Assembly (NCBI GenBank): GCA_027972325.1
Contig: JAPMOS010000015.1
Span: forward strand, 571,501 to 635,500
Length of the DNA stretch: 64,000 bases
Reading direction: 5' to 3'
Source of the DNA: Paratrimastix pyriformis
Lineage: Eukaryota; Preaxostyla; Paratrimastigidae
Shown: in pieces, positions 23,101-33,400 of the stretch
Layout: each line of letters starts with the position of its first letter
How positions within the stretch are numbered: the first letter of the stretch is position 1
Program-made: the position numbers and the translations under genes
Notes under the pieces: generated by a model
Databases searched by the model: none
What the model saw: the letters and a program-made list of their open reading frames with translations, nothing else
What the model was told of the DNA's origin: nothing

Positions 23101-25071
23101 CTGGCCCTCGCCCGGCTGGACCTGTTCGCCCGCACGGGCCCCTACCGGCGCGCCCTGCTCTCTCCTTCGGCCGACGGCCGCATCCGGGCGGCCCGGAACG
23201 CCTGCGCCGCAGATGCGCAGACCCTCCGCCGCACCCTGCGCGCATGTGTCCAGCTCCACCAGCGGCTCCTGGAGGGGGCGCGGGAGGGCCTTGCGGCCGC
23301 CCACCGGCAGTGCGGGACCACGGCCGGGCTTGAGGAGGCTCGCCGGCGACGAGTCGAGCGCATCCGGGCTGCCGCCGCCCTGCTGGCCGCTCGGCAGGAC
23401 CGCCTTTCGCTCGCCCAGCTAGAGCAGCTGCAGGCCCGCCGCGTCCGGCTGCTGCGGGCGTGTCTCCTGAATCTCCTCGCCGGGGCGGGCGTCGTGCTGC
23501 CCTCGGCCCAGGCCACCGCCCGTCGGCAGAGGCTGCTCGCGGTCCGGGCCCGGTGCCGCCAGACCCGGGCCCGCGTCCTGGAGGCGCTGCGCCGTGACCA
23601 CGCCGCGAGGCTGGCGGCCCTCGATGAGATCGGCTGCCGGGCCAGCGTCGAGTGGGCCGCCCGGCTGCGGCAGGGCCGCACCGGGGAACTGGTCCGCATG
23701 GAGGCCGTCTGGAGCGGCGTCCAGGCTCGGTCCCGCCGACGGGCTGGCCAGCTGCAGGCTTACCTGACCATGCGCCGCGGGGCCGTCCTTGCCCTCCGCC
23801 AAGGGGCCGCGGCGTGGGGCGCCATGACGCTCGCCCACTTTACCGGGCTCATGGAGGCCGCCTACGGGCGTTCGGCCCGCACGGCCCAGCCGGGGTTCAT
23901 GTGGGGGCGCATCGATGGCCTTGCCCGGGTCTCCTCGGCGGTCGCCGCCACGGCCGCGGCCCACCCTGCGCCTCTGGTGGGCTTGCGGACCACCCAGCTG
24001 CTGCCAGGCGAGGGGATCCCCAGCCTGGCGCCCCTGCCGGCCTGGGCGCAGGACATAGCGCAGGCCCTCTCGCTGGCCGCGCACTTCCTGCACATCTTCG
24101 AGTCCCTCAACGAGCGCCTGACGGGGCTGCGGTGGCACTGGCTGCACAAGTTGGCTCCCTGGGAGCAGGTTCACCTGGCCCTCTTGCGAAAGGTCGTTCG
24201 CGTTGCCTCCCGGCGGCACCCGGCCGCAGCTGCCTCGTCGTCGGATGGCGGCGGCGGATCCCTGCTGGGAGACCTCGCCGCCCGCCCAGCAGCTCCCGGG
24301 GCGCGACTCCCGTACCCCGTGCTCACCATGGTCAAGACCGTCATCCCGGGCCCTCCTCGCCTTCCCCCCCACATCGGGCCCTCGGCGGCCGTGGCCCAGC
24401 CACCGCCACCCTCGCCTCTGCCCCCGCCTGGGCCGCCCAGTCTCTCGCCGCTTGTCGAGCAGGCCCTCTGGCGCTACCTGGCTCGGCGGCGTGGGGAAGC
24501 CCTCTCACTGCTGCACCAAGAGTGGCTCACCCACCTGGCCCTGGGGTGCCTCAGCCTCAGCCTGAGCGCCCCCCTGCTGGGCCCCGGATCGGCCTGCGGG
24601 CCCGCCGTGGACGTGCTGCTCCGCTCGCTGCCCGAGCTGCGGCGGCCTCTCAACGCCCTTGCCGTCCCGGACCTGCTGCCCTTCCCGGCACCGCCCTCGT
24701 CCTCCCCAGGGCTCGCAGGGTTGCCCACCTTGGGGGCCGATCGGGCCCTTCTGGGGCTCCACCTCGAGCGGCTCTTGCGGGCCGTCAGCCGCCGCCACGG
24801 TGCCCTCGTCGAGTCCGTGGCCCGGCTCCACACCCAAGCAGGCCTCGCGAGTGCCCAGTGCCCCCTGTGCAGCCTGGCCGCCGAGGGGCAACTCCACGCC
24901 TACTTCCGCAGCCAGCAGCGGCGCCGCCTGGAGGAGGCCACCCGCCAAGCACGGGAACGTCGCGCCAATCGTGTGGCCGCCGCTTGTGCCTCGATGGAGG
25001 ATCGACGTCGGGATCGCCTCGCCCAGGAGCGTCTCCGACTATCCCTGCGCCCCGGCCCGACTCCTCGCTAA
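4170..25071 (+). CDS. Giant Ala/Arg/Gln-rich coiled-coil protein
   Basis: Proposed exons are 4170-4286, 4343 to about 4692, 4907-5073, 5515-5598 and 5762-25071 (TAA). Splicing the third exon on gives [16 protein letters not shown], then CTFHPEI, a layout seen at the N-terminus of many protist cytoskeletal or flagellar proteins. Exon 4 ([16 protein letters not shown]) leads into a huge exon of almost unbroken heptad-like helix rich in Ala, Arg, Gln, Leu and Glu. Pro/Ser-rich linkers interrupt it near 12,600-13,570, 15,940-16,210, 18,540-19,490 and 21,850-22,230. The C-terminus (about 23,900-25,071) is less repetitive and has a CPLC motif. The frame is continuous except in the 12,050-14,700 segment, where three indels relative to its twin at 17,944-20,646 shift it; the ends of the gene still agree. 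A 78-nt intron-like insert sits at 7053-7130. I know no homologue and infer only a long structural rod. The start is the first in-frame ATG and is uncertain. Confidence 0.7.
5074..5514 (+). repeat. Intron of the giant gene built from C-rich repeats
   Basis: The intron begins GTCACTCCCC and ends CTGTGCAG. Its first half is CCCCAC/CCCCACT arrays (about 5081-5266) and its middle holds CCTGCCGCC and about nine CCCTGCAG-type units (about 5331-5415). Frames through it are open only because the repeats lack stops, so the Pro/His strings they encode are not protein. Confidence 0.75.
12050..14700 (+). repeat. Copy 1 of a 2.7-kb duplicated coding segment
   Basis: This 2,651-bp segment matches 17,944-20,646 almost base for base. 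The differences I found are a 1-base loss in a CCCGCGG run near 12,758, a 2-base loss near 13,346, a 48-base loss at 13,671/13,672, a 1-base loss in a G run near 14,165, and a G/C substitution near 14,649. The indels sum exactly to the 52-bp length difference. Each of the three small indels shifts the reading frame, while copy 2 is open throughout. Confidence 0.9.
16217..16482 (+). repeat. Short third copy of part of the duplicated segment
   Basis: About 266 bp match copy 2 (around 19,475-19,740) with one difference seen (T for C in CCTGGGTCGGG). It begins at CGGTGCTGAG and ends at GAGGGCCGG. It sits in frame between unrelated coiled-coil sequence, encodes [16 protein letters not shown] onward, and retains the 48-nt unit missing from copy 1. 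Confidence 0.9.
17944..20646 (+). repeat. Copy 2 of the 2.7-kb duplicated coding segment
   Basis: This 2,703-bp segment is fully open in the giant gene's frame and shares sharp borders with copy 1: both begin GCCGCCGCCGAGATGCG and end GCTCGATTGGTCC. It encodes a coiled coil, a Pro/Ser linker, an acidic serine patch ([15 protein letters not shown]), a glycine run, a second coiled coil and an Ala-Pro repeat (GCGCCC units, six in both copies). Confidence 0.9.
22231..22424 (+). repeat. Short fourth copy of part of the duplicated segment
   Basis: About 194 bp match copy 2, from CGGGCGGCGGCCGAGG to GGCCAGGCGACCCG. It begins directly after a Pro/Ser linker and continues in frame into unique coiled-coil sequence ([10 protein letters not shown]). 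It retains the 48-nt unit. Confidence 0.9.
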
Positions 25072-25678
25072 CTGTATTTTATTCGTCCAGATGTGCTTTC
25101 CCGTTCTCTTTTTTCTTGTTTGGACCGAGAAGAGCCCCACGCGACAATCGTTAGGATTAAGGAAATGTTCTCGATCAGAATGATGCCATCAGAATGACTA
25201 CATTCTGTTGGCGAGAAGATAGATGGGTGGGCTCGTCGAGTTCCCGATGGGATCCTGGAAGGAGCCCATAGCGGCCACCAGAACGAGGCCTCCACCACAT
25301 AAGCAATCGACCGAACCCCTCTCCCCTGCGGGTGGACGACGGCAACGTCAGGATCGCCGGGTGGGCTCGTCCTCAAAACCTGCGCGACGACCTAAGACTT
25401 CCCATCCACCTTCTCTTCCTGTCTTGCTTTCGGGGCGACCTAGGATGGTGGCATACCGACCAAGCGCAACCACGAGGCTGAGGCTTACCGGCCGGCTCTG
25501 AAGGAGGTGGGGGTGTTCGATGCCGTTTTGAGCCGATGAGGCGAAGCCTATCGGAGGTGATGAGGTGAGGGGGAATTGGGGGGATAAAACTTTTGTGGCA
25601 ATTTCTTTCTCATGGTTCCTGAGTTAGCCTCACACGAGGCTGCATTGACACGAGACTGGAAGCGGCCAACCGACCTGC
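25072..25678. other. AT-richer intergenic region
   Basis: This region lies between the stop of the giant gene and the endonuclease ATG. It is clearly less GC-rich than its surroundings, especially 25,072-25,200 and 25,560-25,640. I found no tRNA, repeat or convincing ORF; it presumably holds the 3' UTR of the giant gene and the promoter of the endonuclease. Confidence 0.5.
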
Positions 25679-26970
25679 ATGGAGTATCACGCCCTTGGGA
25701 TGATGCTCCTTTTACTGCTTCTGCTCTCGGTCTCTTTTGCCTTCGAGACTAACGAGACTAACGCCGTCACCGCTGGTGATGCGACGTATCGTGCGTGGAT
25801 TAAGAAGGTGCTTGACTCCCGCCATTTTTTCCGCCCCTCTCAACTATTTAATCGTGGTCACAATTAGGAATACTACGATGGAAAACACATCACCCTTGGT
25901 TATAGCAAGGCACGCATTGAAATGTATAATCGGATTGATCTGCACAACAATCTGATCGAATGTGTCTATTCGGGTGCCCGTTTCGAGCATAAGGAGACCA
26001 ACAGCACCGACGTTAAGAATGTCAACTGCGAACACACCGTCCCTCAATCGTCTGTACTTTCACTCCTTTTTTCCCACCCACTTATGCTCTTCCCCAGGTT
26101 TTTCAATGAGAAGGACCCCATGAAGAGTGATCTGAACCACCTCTTCCCCACCTACGAGCCCTGGAATGGGATGCGCAGCAACTATGGCTTCTCGACCATC
26201 GACCCACAGGATGTCCGCTTCGTGTTTTCCGGGATCCACACGCCTTCCCCTTCTTTTTCTGTTTTGCGGCGGCAGGTGACCTTCTGGCTCCTCGAGCTCA
26301 ACAAGAGCTCGTCCGTGCCCAAGTCCAGCTTGGACGCCTACTCGCGCTACCAGAAGAACAAGTTCTTCGAGCCGCGCAAGGTGCACTCGGGCAACCTGGC
26401 TCGGGCGGTGCTGTACTTCTTCACCATGTACGACGGCTACCTCAACGTCATGCCCCGGGTCTGTCCACCCGCCCGTCCGCTTGCCCCGACGGGACTACCG
26501 TAAAACACGAAATTTAGTACCCGGGTGCTAAATTTGAAAAATGGTCCGAAAAATAGGGGGGTCCTAAATTTCGTGGGGACCGCGAGGTCCTTCCTCGGCA
26601 TCACCGTGCCGCACTTCTCGCAGGGAACCAGCTTCCACTCGCATGCGTCCAGATGTCCTGGCCGGAGAAGATGGGGGACGAATGAGTGGCTTTTCAGACC
26701 GAGGGAGCATCGCGCGGGGTGGTGGAGTCAGACCCTGCAGGACAGGTACCAAATTTCGTGTTTTATGGTAACTGGGCCTGGGGCCGCGGGTAGGTGGCCA
26801 CCGTGGAGCAGCTCTGCGCCTGGCACTACGCCGACCCGGTCGATGCTGCCGAGCTCGCCCGGAACAAGGCCGTGGCCGTGGCCCAGGGCAACGGCAACCC
26901 CTACATCGAGCACCCCGAGTACCTCGAGAAGGCCTGGGGCTGCCAGAAGTCCTTCTCCAAGTGGATCTGA
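25679..26970 (+). CDS. Secreted endonuclease I family nuclease
   Basis: Five exons (25679-25807, 25868-26049, 26098-26221, 26276-26458, 26794-26970) join with consistent phases to 264 codons plus TGA. The N-terminus is a signal peptide, a basic-poor start then LLLLLLLSVSF, so export is expected. Family motifs appear in order: NCEHTVPQS (catalytic Glu-His), MKSDLNHLFPTY, RSNYGF, FEP, GNLARAVLYFF, then the last exon with LCAWHYADPVDAAELARN and QGNGNPYIEHPE. These are the hallmarks of EndA/NucM/Vvn-type periplasmic or extracellular nucleases that cut DNA and RNA without sequence preference. The family is mostly bacterial, yet this copy carries four introns, which argues for an old, domesticated acquisition (inference). 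Intron 4 contains a MITE. Confidence 0.92.
26498..26768. mobile_element. MITE with TA target duplication (Tc1/mariner-like), inside intron 4 of endonuclease I
   Basis: The ends form a 24-bp terminal inverted repeat with two mismatches: CCGTAAAACACGAAATTT at the left and, reversed, CCATAAAACACGAAATTT at the right. A TA dinucleotide flanks both sides (26496-26497 and 26769-26770), the target duplication of Tc1/mariner-type transposons. The 271-bp body has no transposase frame. A further inverted copy of the AAATTTCG core lies near 26,564. The element is AT-rich at its ends and lies wholly between the donor GTCTGT at 26459 and the acceptor at 26793. Confidence 0.8.
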
Positions 26971-27348
26971 GCGTCCAGCCGACCCATCGCCGCCGGCCAG
27001 CGGGACACCGAACGCTCACCGATGCTTGTGACGAGCCCTTGAGTCTCGGCGGCGCCACTGGCGTATCTAACAATCTTTTCCTATCTCATCGATCTTTCTC
27101 TCGGAAAAAACAGCGCACAGAACTCCGTCGAACAGCAGAAAACGAAAGCAGCGCGTGGTGATCACATCTTCAAATGGTTCCATTTTCTCATTCCCTCGAC
27201 TTCTATTGTTGAGGGGGGTTGGTTTTGCTTCCATTGGTCGAAGGAGATACCGCGGGAGGAGGCGCAACGACGCGGTATGTGAAATTGACAAAAGTCGGAT
27301 GTTCCCCGAGGTATTTTTGGCTGAGTGGGGCCGTTACCTTTCGCTTGA
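26971..27348. other. AT-richer intergenic region
   Basis: This is the gap between the endonuclease stop and the proposed ATG of the second giant gene. It is AT-richer than the flanking genes. I found no RNA gene or repeat; promoter function for the downstream gene is assumed from position only. Confidence 0.45.
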
Positions 27349-30300
27349 ATGAGTTCCTCTCATTCTCGCGTGATCTCTTTCCGGTGGGTGTCGACATCGT
27401 CACTCACATCTTCAGAGTTTTTGTCTTTTGGAGATGAGCCCTCTGACCCCATCATCGAGACATATGACCCTGAGGCTCCCCTTCAAACCGGCCAAACCTT
27501 CCTCGATGATATTTTTATAGGTTTCATGAAGGTTTGGATTTGTTCCACGCGCACAAGCATTCACATCGTCAATGCAGCTCGAATTGCGCCAAAGCCCCTC
27601 TTCGCCGGGCATTCCCCTGCCACTTCCGGCTGTCCTCCCATCAAACGCGCGGCACTATCAATTGCATATTCCCGCGTTGGAGCCGCCCTGCGTGCCGATG
27701 CACCTGTTTGCGACCCTTCTTCTGCCCCCCGGGATCGCCTTCACCCCCGGGGCGTGGGCCGAGGGCCACGCAAAAGAGGAGGAGTCCCAGCCCCCGACGC
27801 CGGCCCTGACTCCCCTGGGTCTCTTCTACACCCCCGTTTGGCCGCAATGGAAGCGGCCCACGGGGCCACCGCGCTCCTGCGTCCAGGGCAGCAGCCTCTC
27901 CCTGACCCTGACCGGCAAGGGCTTCCTGGTCCCGCCCCCCTCCCTGCCCCCCCTGCCTGCCTTGCCCTGACCCTGCCCGGCAAGGACTTACTGATCCCGA
28001 TGCCTGCTCGCCCCCTGCCCTTCCTTGCGCATGCCACCATCCCCCCCCCCCCCCCCCCCCCCCCCCCCGGCGCTTCCCGCCCCTCACTCCGCCCGGCTGG
28101 GCCTCCCCCTGTGCGTGCGCGCCGTGCAGGCCCTGGGGCGGCTGTGCCCCGACCTGTCGGTGCACCTGCGGGGCCTCGTCCCGAGCGGCCTCACCGGGGG
28201 CAGCCCCACGGTCCGCCTGCTGGACGACGAGCACATGGCCATCGGCATCCAGTCCGCCCCGCCGCTGGGCCTCCCCGGGGCCGCCGGGCCTGAGGTGCCC
28301 ACCGGAAGCCTGATGCTCCTCGGGGCCGGCCGCGCCTTCAACACCGGCCTCCGGGTCGCCTTCCCCGCCCCCGCACCACTGCCCCCGGTCTGCCCCATGC
28401 CCTTGCCCAGCCCACCCCCCGGCACTGGGCCCGGTAGCCACAGCCCCAACGGGCGTTCCATCCATCCCGTCCCCGCCATCGCCCCGCCCCCGCCCAGGCT
28501 GATGGTCCCGAGGCCACCGAGCCGCCGGCCGACCCGCAAGGCGCACCCACAACCCCGGCAGCAGTTGCCAGGTCCGTCCCCGGGGGCCGCCCACACACAC
28601 CGACCGGCTCGACACGCACGCCATCCCCCGCCACGCTGCACATGCGACACACCCTTCGCCATGCTCCGCCACGGCTGTGGGCAGGGTGCGGGCCGTTGGG
28701 ACCCCTTTGACGGCTGCCACACCCCCTGGGGCCCGCCGGGGCCCGGCACCCGATGGGGCCGCACGGACGCCCTCGGGCGGGTCGCGGCTGGGCGGCACCC
28801 CGGGCCTCTCGGGACGCCCCTCGGCCCTGGGGGCCACCGGCTCCATCCGCGGGACGCCCACCCACCCACCCGCCCACCCGCGGGGCTCAGCTCAACCATG
28901 CAGCCGTCCCCGCGGACCCCCGGGCGCGCCCCCCGGGCGTCTGCCACCCACCGGCCGGCCGCAGCCAACCGGGCGGCGGCACTGGAGGCCGCGTCCACCC
29001 CGCCACCCGTCGTCATCCGCCGCCGCCCCGCCGCCGCCCCGGCCGCCACACCCGCCGCCGCCGGGGCCGCCCCGCCTGGCCCATCCGCCACTGCCCCTGC
29101 CACTGCCCCCGCCCCCGCCCCCGCCACTGCCCCCGCCCCGCCCCCGCCACTGCCCCCGTCACTGCCCCCGGCCCCGAGGGGACGACGGGCTGCACGGTGA
29201 GCACCCCGCCCCGGCCCGAGTCGCCTCCCGGGGCCGCCACGCCCCCCCGGATGCCGCCCCTGCGGTTGGGCCTGGGCCTGAGCATGGCCGGGGCGGCCCC
29301 GTCCCCGGCACGGCATGGGCCCGCCCAGCCGCGGACGGCCGCCCGGACGCCATCCCGAGGGCCCCACCACCAGCCCCCGAGCAGCGCCCGCACCGAGCGG
29401 ACCGCCCGCCCGCGGCCCCGGGCCCCCAGTACCACCAGCCGCGGCAGCCGCGAGGGCATGGGTGTGGACGTGGGCGAGGGCGTGGGCGTGGGCGTGGGCT
29501 GCCGGTCGGAGCGCCGCCCCCGGGCGGGCGACCAGGCGCGTGTGGGCCGTTGCGGGGTCCTGGCGAGCCTGTCCCCGCCGGCGGGTCGGGCGGGCCTCTT
29601 GGTGGCACGGGCGGGGCGCCCCTCGGTGCCGCGGGCGGCCTCGGTGCCCCCCGGGACGCGCCGCTCCCCCTCAGCCGCCCCCAAGGGCCCCGCGGCCCCC
29701 CTGGCGGGCGTGTCGGAGGAGGGGGGCCTTGATGAGGGTCCCGCTGAGGGCCGCGCCGCAGAGGGCCCGACTCCCCGAACCGCCCGCGTGGCGCCGGCCG
29801 TCATCGCTGCCGCGGCGGAGCGCCTCTACCGGGCGGGGATGGTCGGCCCGCCAGCGCCCCCACACTCACCGTCACCGCCCCCACACTCACCACCGCCCCC
29901 ACGGTCACCGCCACCGCCCCCACGGTCACCGCCACCGCCCCCACGGTCACCGCCACCGCCCCCACGGTCACCGTCACCGCCCCCACGGTCACCGCCACCG
30001 CCCCCACGCATGAGCCCCGGCGACGGGATCTCAGCCTCTCATCATGGACGCATGCGTGTGGCTCCGGCCGCGGGATGTGGGTGGGGGGGCCGACCAGGCG
30101 CGGGCCACCCACCTGGAGCAGCTGGAGCGGCGGGGCGACCCGGGGGCGACCTTCCGGCCGGCCATCCTGCCCCGCTCGCAGGGCCTGGGCCGGCGGGGCC
30201 CCATCGAGGAGCGGCTGCTGGCTCTGGACGCGCAGGCCCGCAGGCGCCTCGACGAGCAGCGCCGCCAGGCGGCCGCCCAGGTGGGGCCCTTCACACCCGT

Positions 30301-30353
30301 CCTCGTCACCCCAGGCCCACAGAAGCGCAGGGTCGGCCCGCAGCCCTGCCAGC

Positions 30354-30401
<48 letters not shown>

Positions 30402-33400
30402 CTTCAAGACTCATCACGTTCTCCTCTGGGGCCAGGCGCCAGCGGCCTCGGCGCCCGCATCCCCCACGGTGGCCCCGGCAGTCGCCCCTTCGGTGGTCCC
30501 GGGTGGCGCCCTTGGGGGGGCCGCCCGGCCCGAGGGCGAGGGCGACGAGGGCGACGAGGGCGAAGCGGTTGCCCTGTTAGGGGCAGCCGAGGAGGCAGCC
30601 CTGGCCTCAGCCCCGGCCCCTGCTGTCCGCCCATCGGCTCCGGCGGCTCCGGCGGCTCCGGCCACCCCGAGCGGCGGCGTCTGTGCCAGTGCGGAGGCCG
30701 AGGCCGAGGCCGAGGCGGAGGAGGCCCTTGTGGGGCGGCTGCGGGGGCGGCTTGAGGAGGCCCGTGGGCGGCTGGTTGGCGAGCTGCAGGCCCAGTGCGC
30801 CCGGGCGGCTGCGGACCGGCTGGCGGGGCCCGACCGGGCCCAGGTGCAGGCCGTGCGGGCCCACATGGCCGCACAGCAGGCCGCCGACAGCCGCCAGGTG
30901 GGGGAGGCCCTCCGCCTCTGGCAGGCCCACAGGGACCACCGAAAGGCGGCCCTCGCCCAGTCGCCCGTCCGTCCCCCCTCTGCCCTGGCCTCTGCCCTCT
31001 GCCCTCTGCCCGCTGCCCGCTGCCCGCTGCCCGCTGCCCGCTGCCCTCTGCCCTCTGCCCGCTGCCCGCTGCCCTTCTGCCCTTCTGCCCTCTGCCCTTT
31101 GGGCCCTTGGCACCGCCGCGGATGCTCATGCGCGACCTGGCGCCTGCCCGCACCACCACCCGGGCCGTTGGGTTTGTGGCGCAGGAGTGGGCGGCCCGGC
31201 AGGGACAGCGGGCCGAGCGCGGGGTGGCTCTCAGGGTCCGAATCGCCGAGGCCTGGGCTACCGCGCACCGTCCGCCTCCTTGCCCCCGCCCCCGCCCCCT
31301 GCACCCTGCCCCTGCCCCCTGCCCCCTGCCCCCTGCCCCTGCCCCCGCCCCCTGCCCCCTGCCCCCTGCCCCTGCCCCCCTGCCCCCTGCCCCTGCCCCT
31401 GCCCCTGCCCCCTGCACCGCCCTGCACCGCCCTGCACCGCCCTGCACCGCCCTGCACCGCCCTGCCACTGCCCACGTCGGGGCGCGCCCTTCTCCATCCC
31501 CTGACCGTCGTTGCTGCTGGGCCTTGCTGGCCGGGCGTGATGGCGATCGGACTCGGGCCGGCTGATTGGGCGGCGGGTGGGCGCAGGCGATCGGCGGGGG
31601 CGCCTCGAGGAGGCCCGGCGGGGCTGCGAGGAGGCCCTGGAGGCGCGCCTCTCGCTGGCGGGCGGGCCGCTGGGGCTGGTGGCGCGAGCCCGCCTCAACG
31701 GGACCCGGGCCGCCCTGGCCGAGCAGGCCGCCGAGCGGGTCGCCGCCGAGCAGCAGCGGGCCCGCGAGTGGGCAGCCGCCGAGCAGACCCGCCAGGTGGC
31801 CCGCTGGGCCGCACTCAGGGAGGCCCGGGCCGCACAGGTCGGGATGGCACTCGCGGGCTGCCCCGCCCACCCGCCCACAGCCCATGCCCATGCCCACGCA
31901 CACATCCCGCACCACCCCATATCTTCCTGACGGGGTCGCCTGGTTGGGCATGGGCTGTGCCGTGCCGTCGGGACAGGCCCGCGCCGAGGCTGCGGCTGTG
32001 CGGGCGCGGTGGCTGGACGGGCTGCGGGGCGCCCAGGCTTCCCGGGTGGGGGCCCTGGAGGAGCTGCTGGCCGCCTGGTGCGCCTGGGCGGCGGCCCCGC
32101 TGCAGCGGCGGGAGGAGGCCGCCCCGGCCGACCCGACGGGTGCCCTGGCGCAAGGCCTGCGGGCCACCCTGACCATGCTCCACGTCCACCGGGGCGCCCT
32201 CCTGGCCGCCCGCCGGGCGGGCTGGGCCGAGGCCGACCGGGCCGCCCAGGAGCTGCACCGGGCCCGGGGGGCAGCCGACCGGCAGCGGCGCCTGGCCGCC
32301 GCGGGACCCGAGGCGCTGGCCGACCGGGCGGGCCGCCGGGCGACTGCCGGGGCGGCCCTGGGGGCAGCCCGGGAGCGGATCCTGTCCCAAGCGGCTCGCC
32401 TGCTGCCGCCACTGCACCCGGGGCTCGTGGAAGCGGCCCGGGGACCCCGCGAGGCGGCCGCCTTCGAGGAAGCCTCCGGCAGGGCGGCCCTCCGCCTGGC
32501 CAACCTCAGGCGCGAACAGGCAGCCGTCCGTGGGCCGCCGCCACCGCCGCCACCACCACCACCACCACCACCTCCTCCTCCTCCTCCCGGCCGCTGACGG
32601 CTGCTGACGGCTGTTGGCTGGTTGCCGGCTGGGCGCGCTGCGGGCCGGTGGGCGGGCTGTGTGGGCCGCAGGACCTGGCGGAGCGCGGGCAGCGACTGGG
32701 GGTGGCGCTGGAGGCCGGCCGGCTGGAGGGCGAGGCGGCCGCACGGGAGAGCCGCCCCGCCCGGCGTGAGGCCCTGGTTGCCCAGTGGGCGTCTCGGGCG
32801 GAGGCGGGGCGGGGGTGGGCCCTGGAGGAGGCCCGGGCCCAGCAGCAGGTCCGGCTGGCGGCCCTGGGGGCCCTCGAGACCGAGTGCGCCGACCGTCAGC
32901 GGGCCGCCTTGCGCCAGGCCGTCGCCACCCTCGCCCAGCGCCGCCGCGAGGGCGCCGACCGGCGGGCCGCCCTGGCCGAGGCCGAGGGGCGCCTCAGGCA
33001 GGAGGAGACCCGCCGTGGAGCCGCCATCAGCGGGGCGGCCCTCGAGGCGCGCGCCGCCCGGATTCTCGAGGCCGCCGCCCACATGCGGGCCCTGGCGGCC
33101 GCCCGGCAGGAGGCCACCGCAGCCCAGCGGCAGGCGGCCGAGGCGGCGCTCGCCCAGGTCATCCGCAGGGCCCGGGCTCAGGTCCGCCCCCCGCGCCCCG
33201 CGCCCCATCCGCCCGCCCGGCCCTCCCGCGGCCCGTCGGCTGATGGCCTGTGGTGGCGTCCCCCCGGGGGTGGGGCAGGCCTGCGCCGTGGGGGAGGTTG
33301 TGGCCGAGGCGGGCCTGGGCCGGGTGGCGGCCGGCTGCGGGGCCCAGGGGCGCCGCCTGCGGGAGGCCGTGGCCGCCCAACGGGATGCCCTCGCCCAGCA

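Noticed and set aside
25072-25678. tRNA or other RNA gene in the AT-richer gap
   Set aside because: I looked for paired arms and a conserved T-loop and found none that fit.
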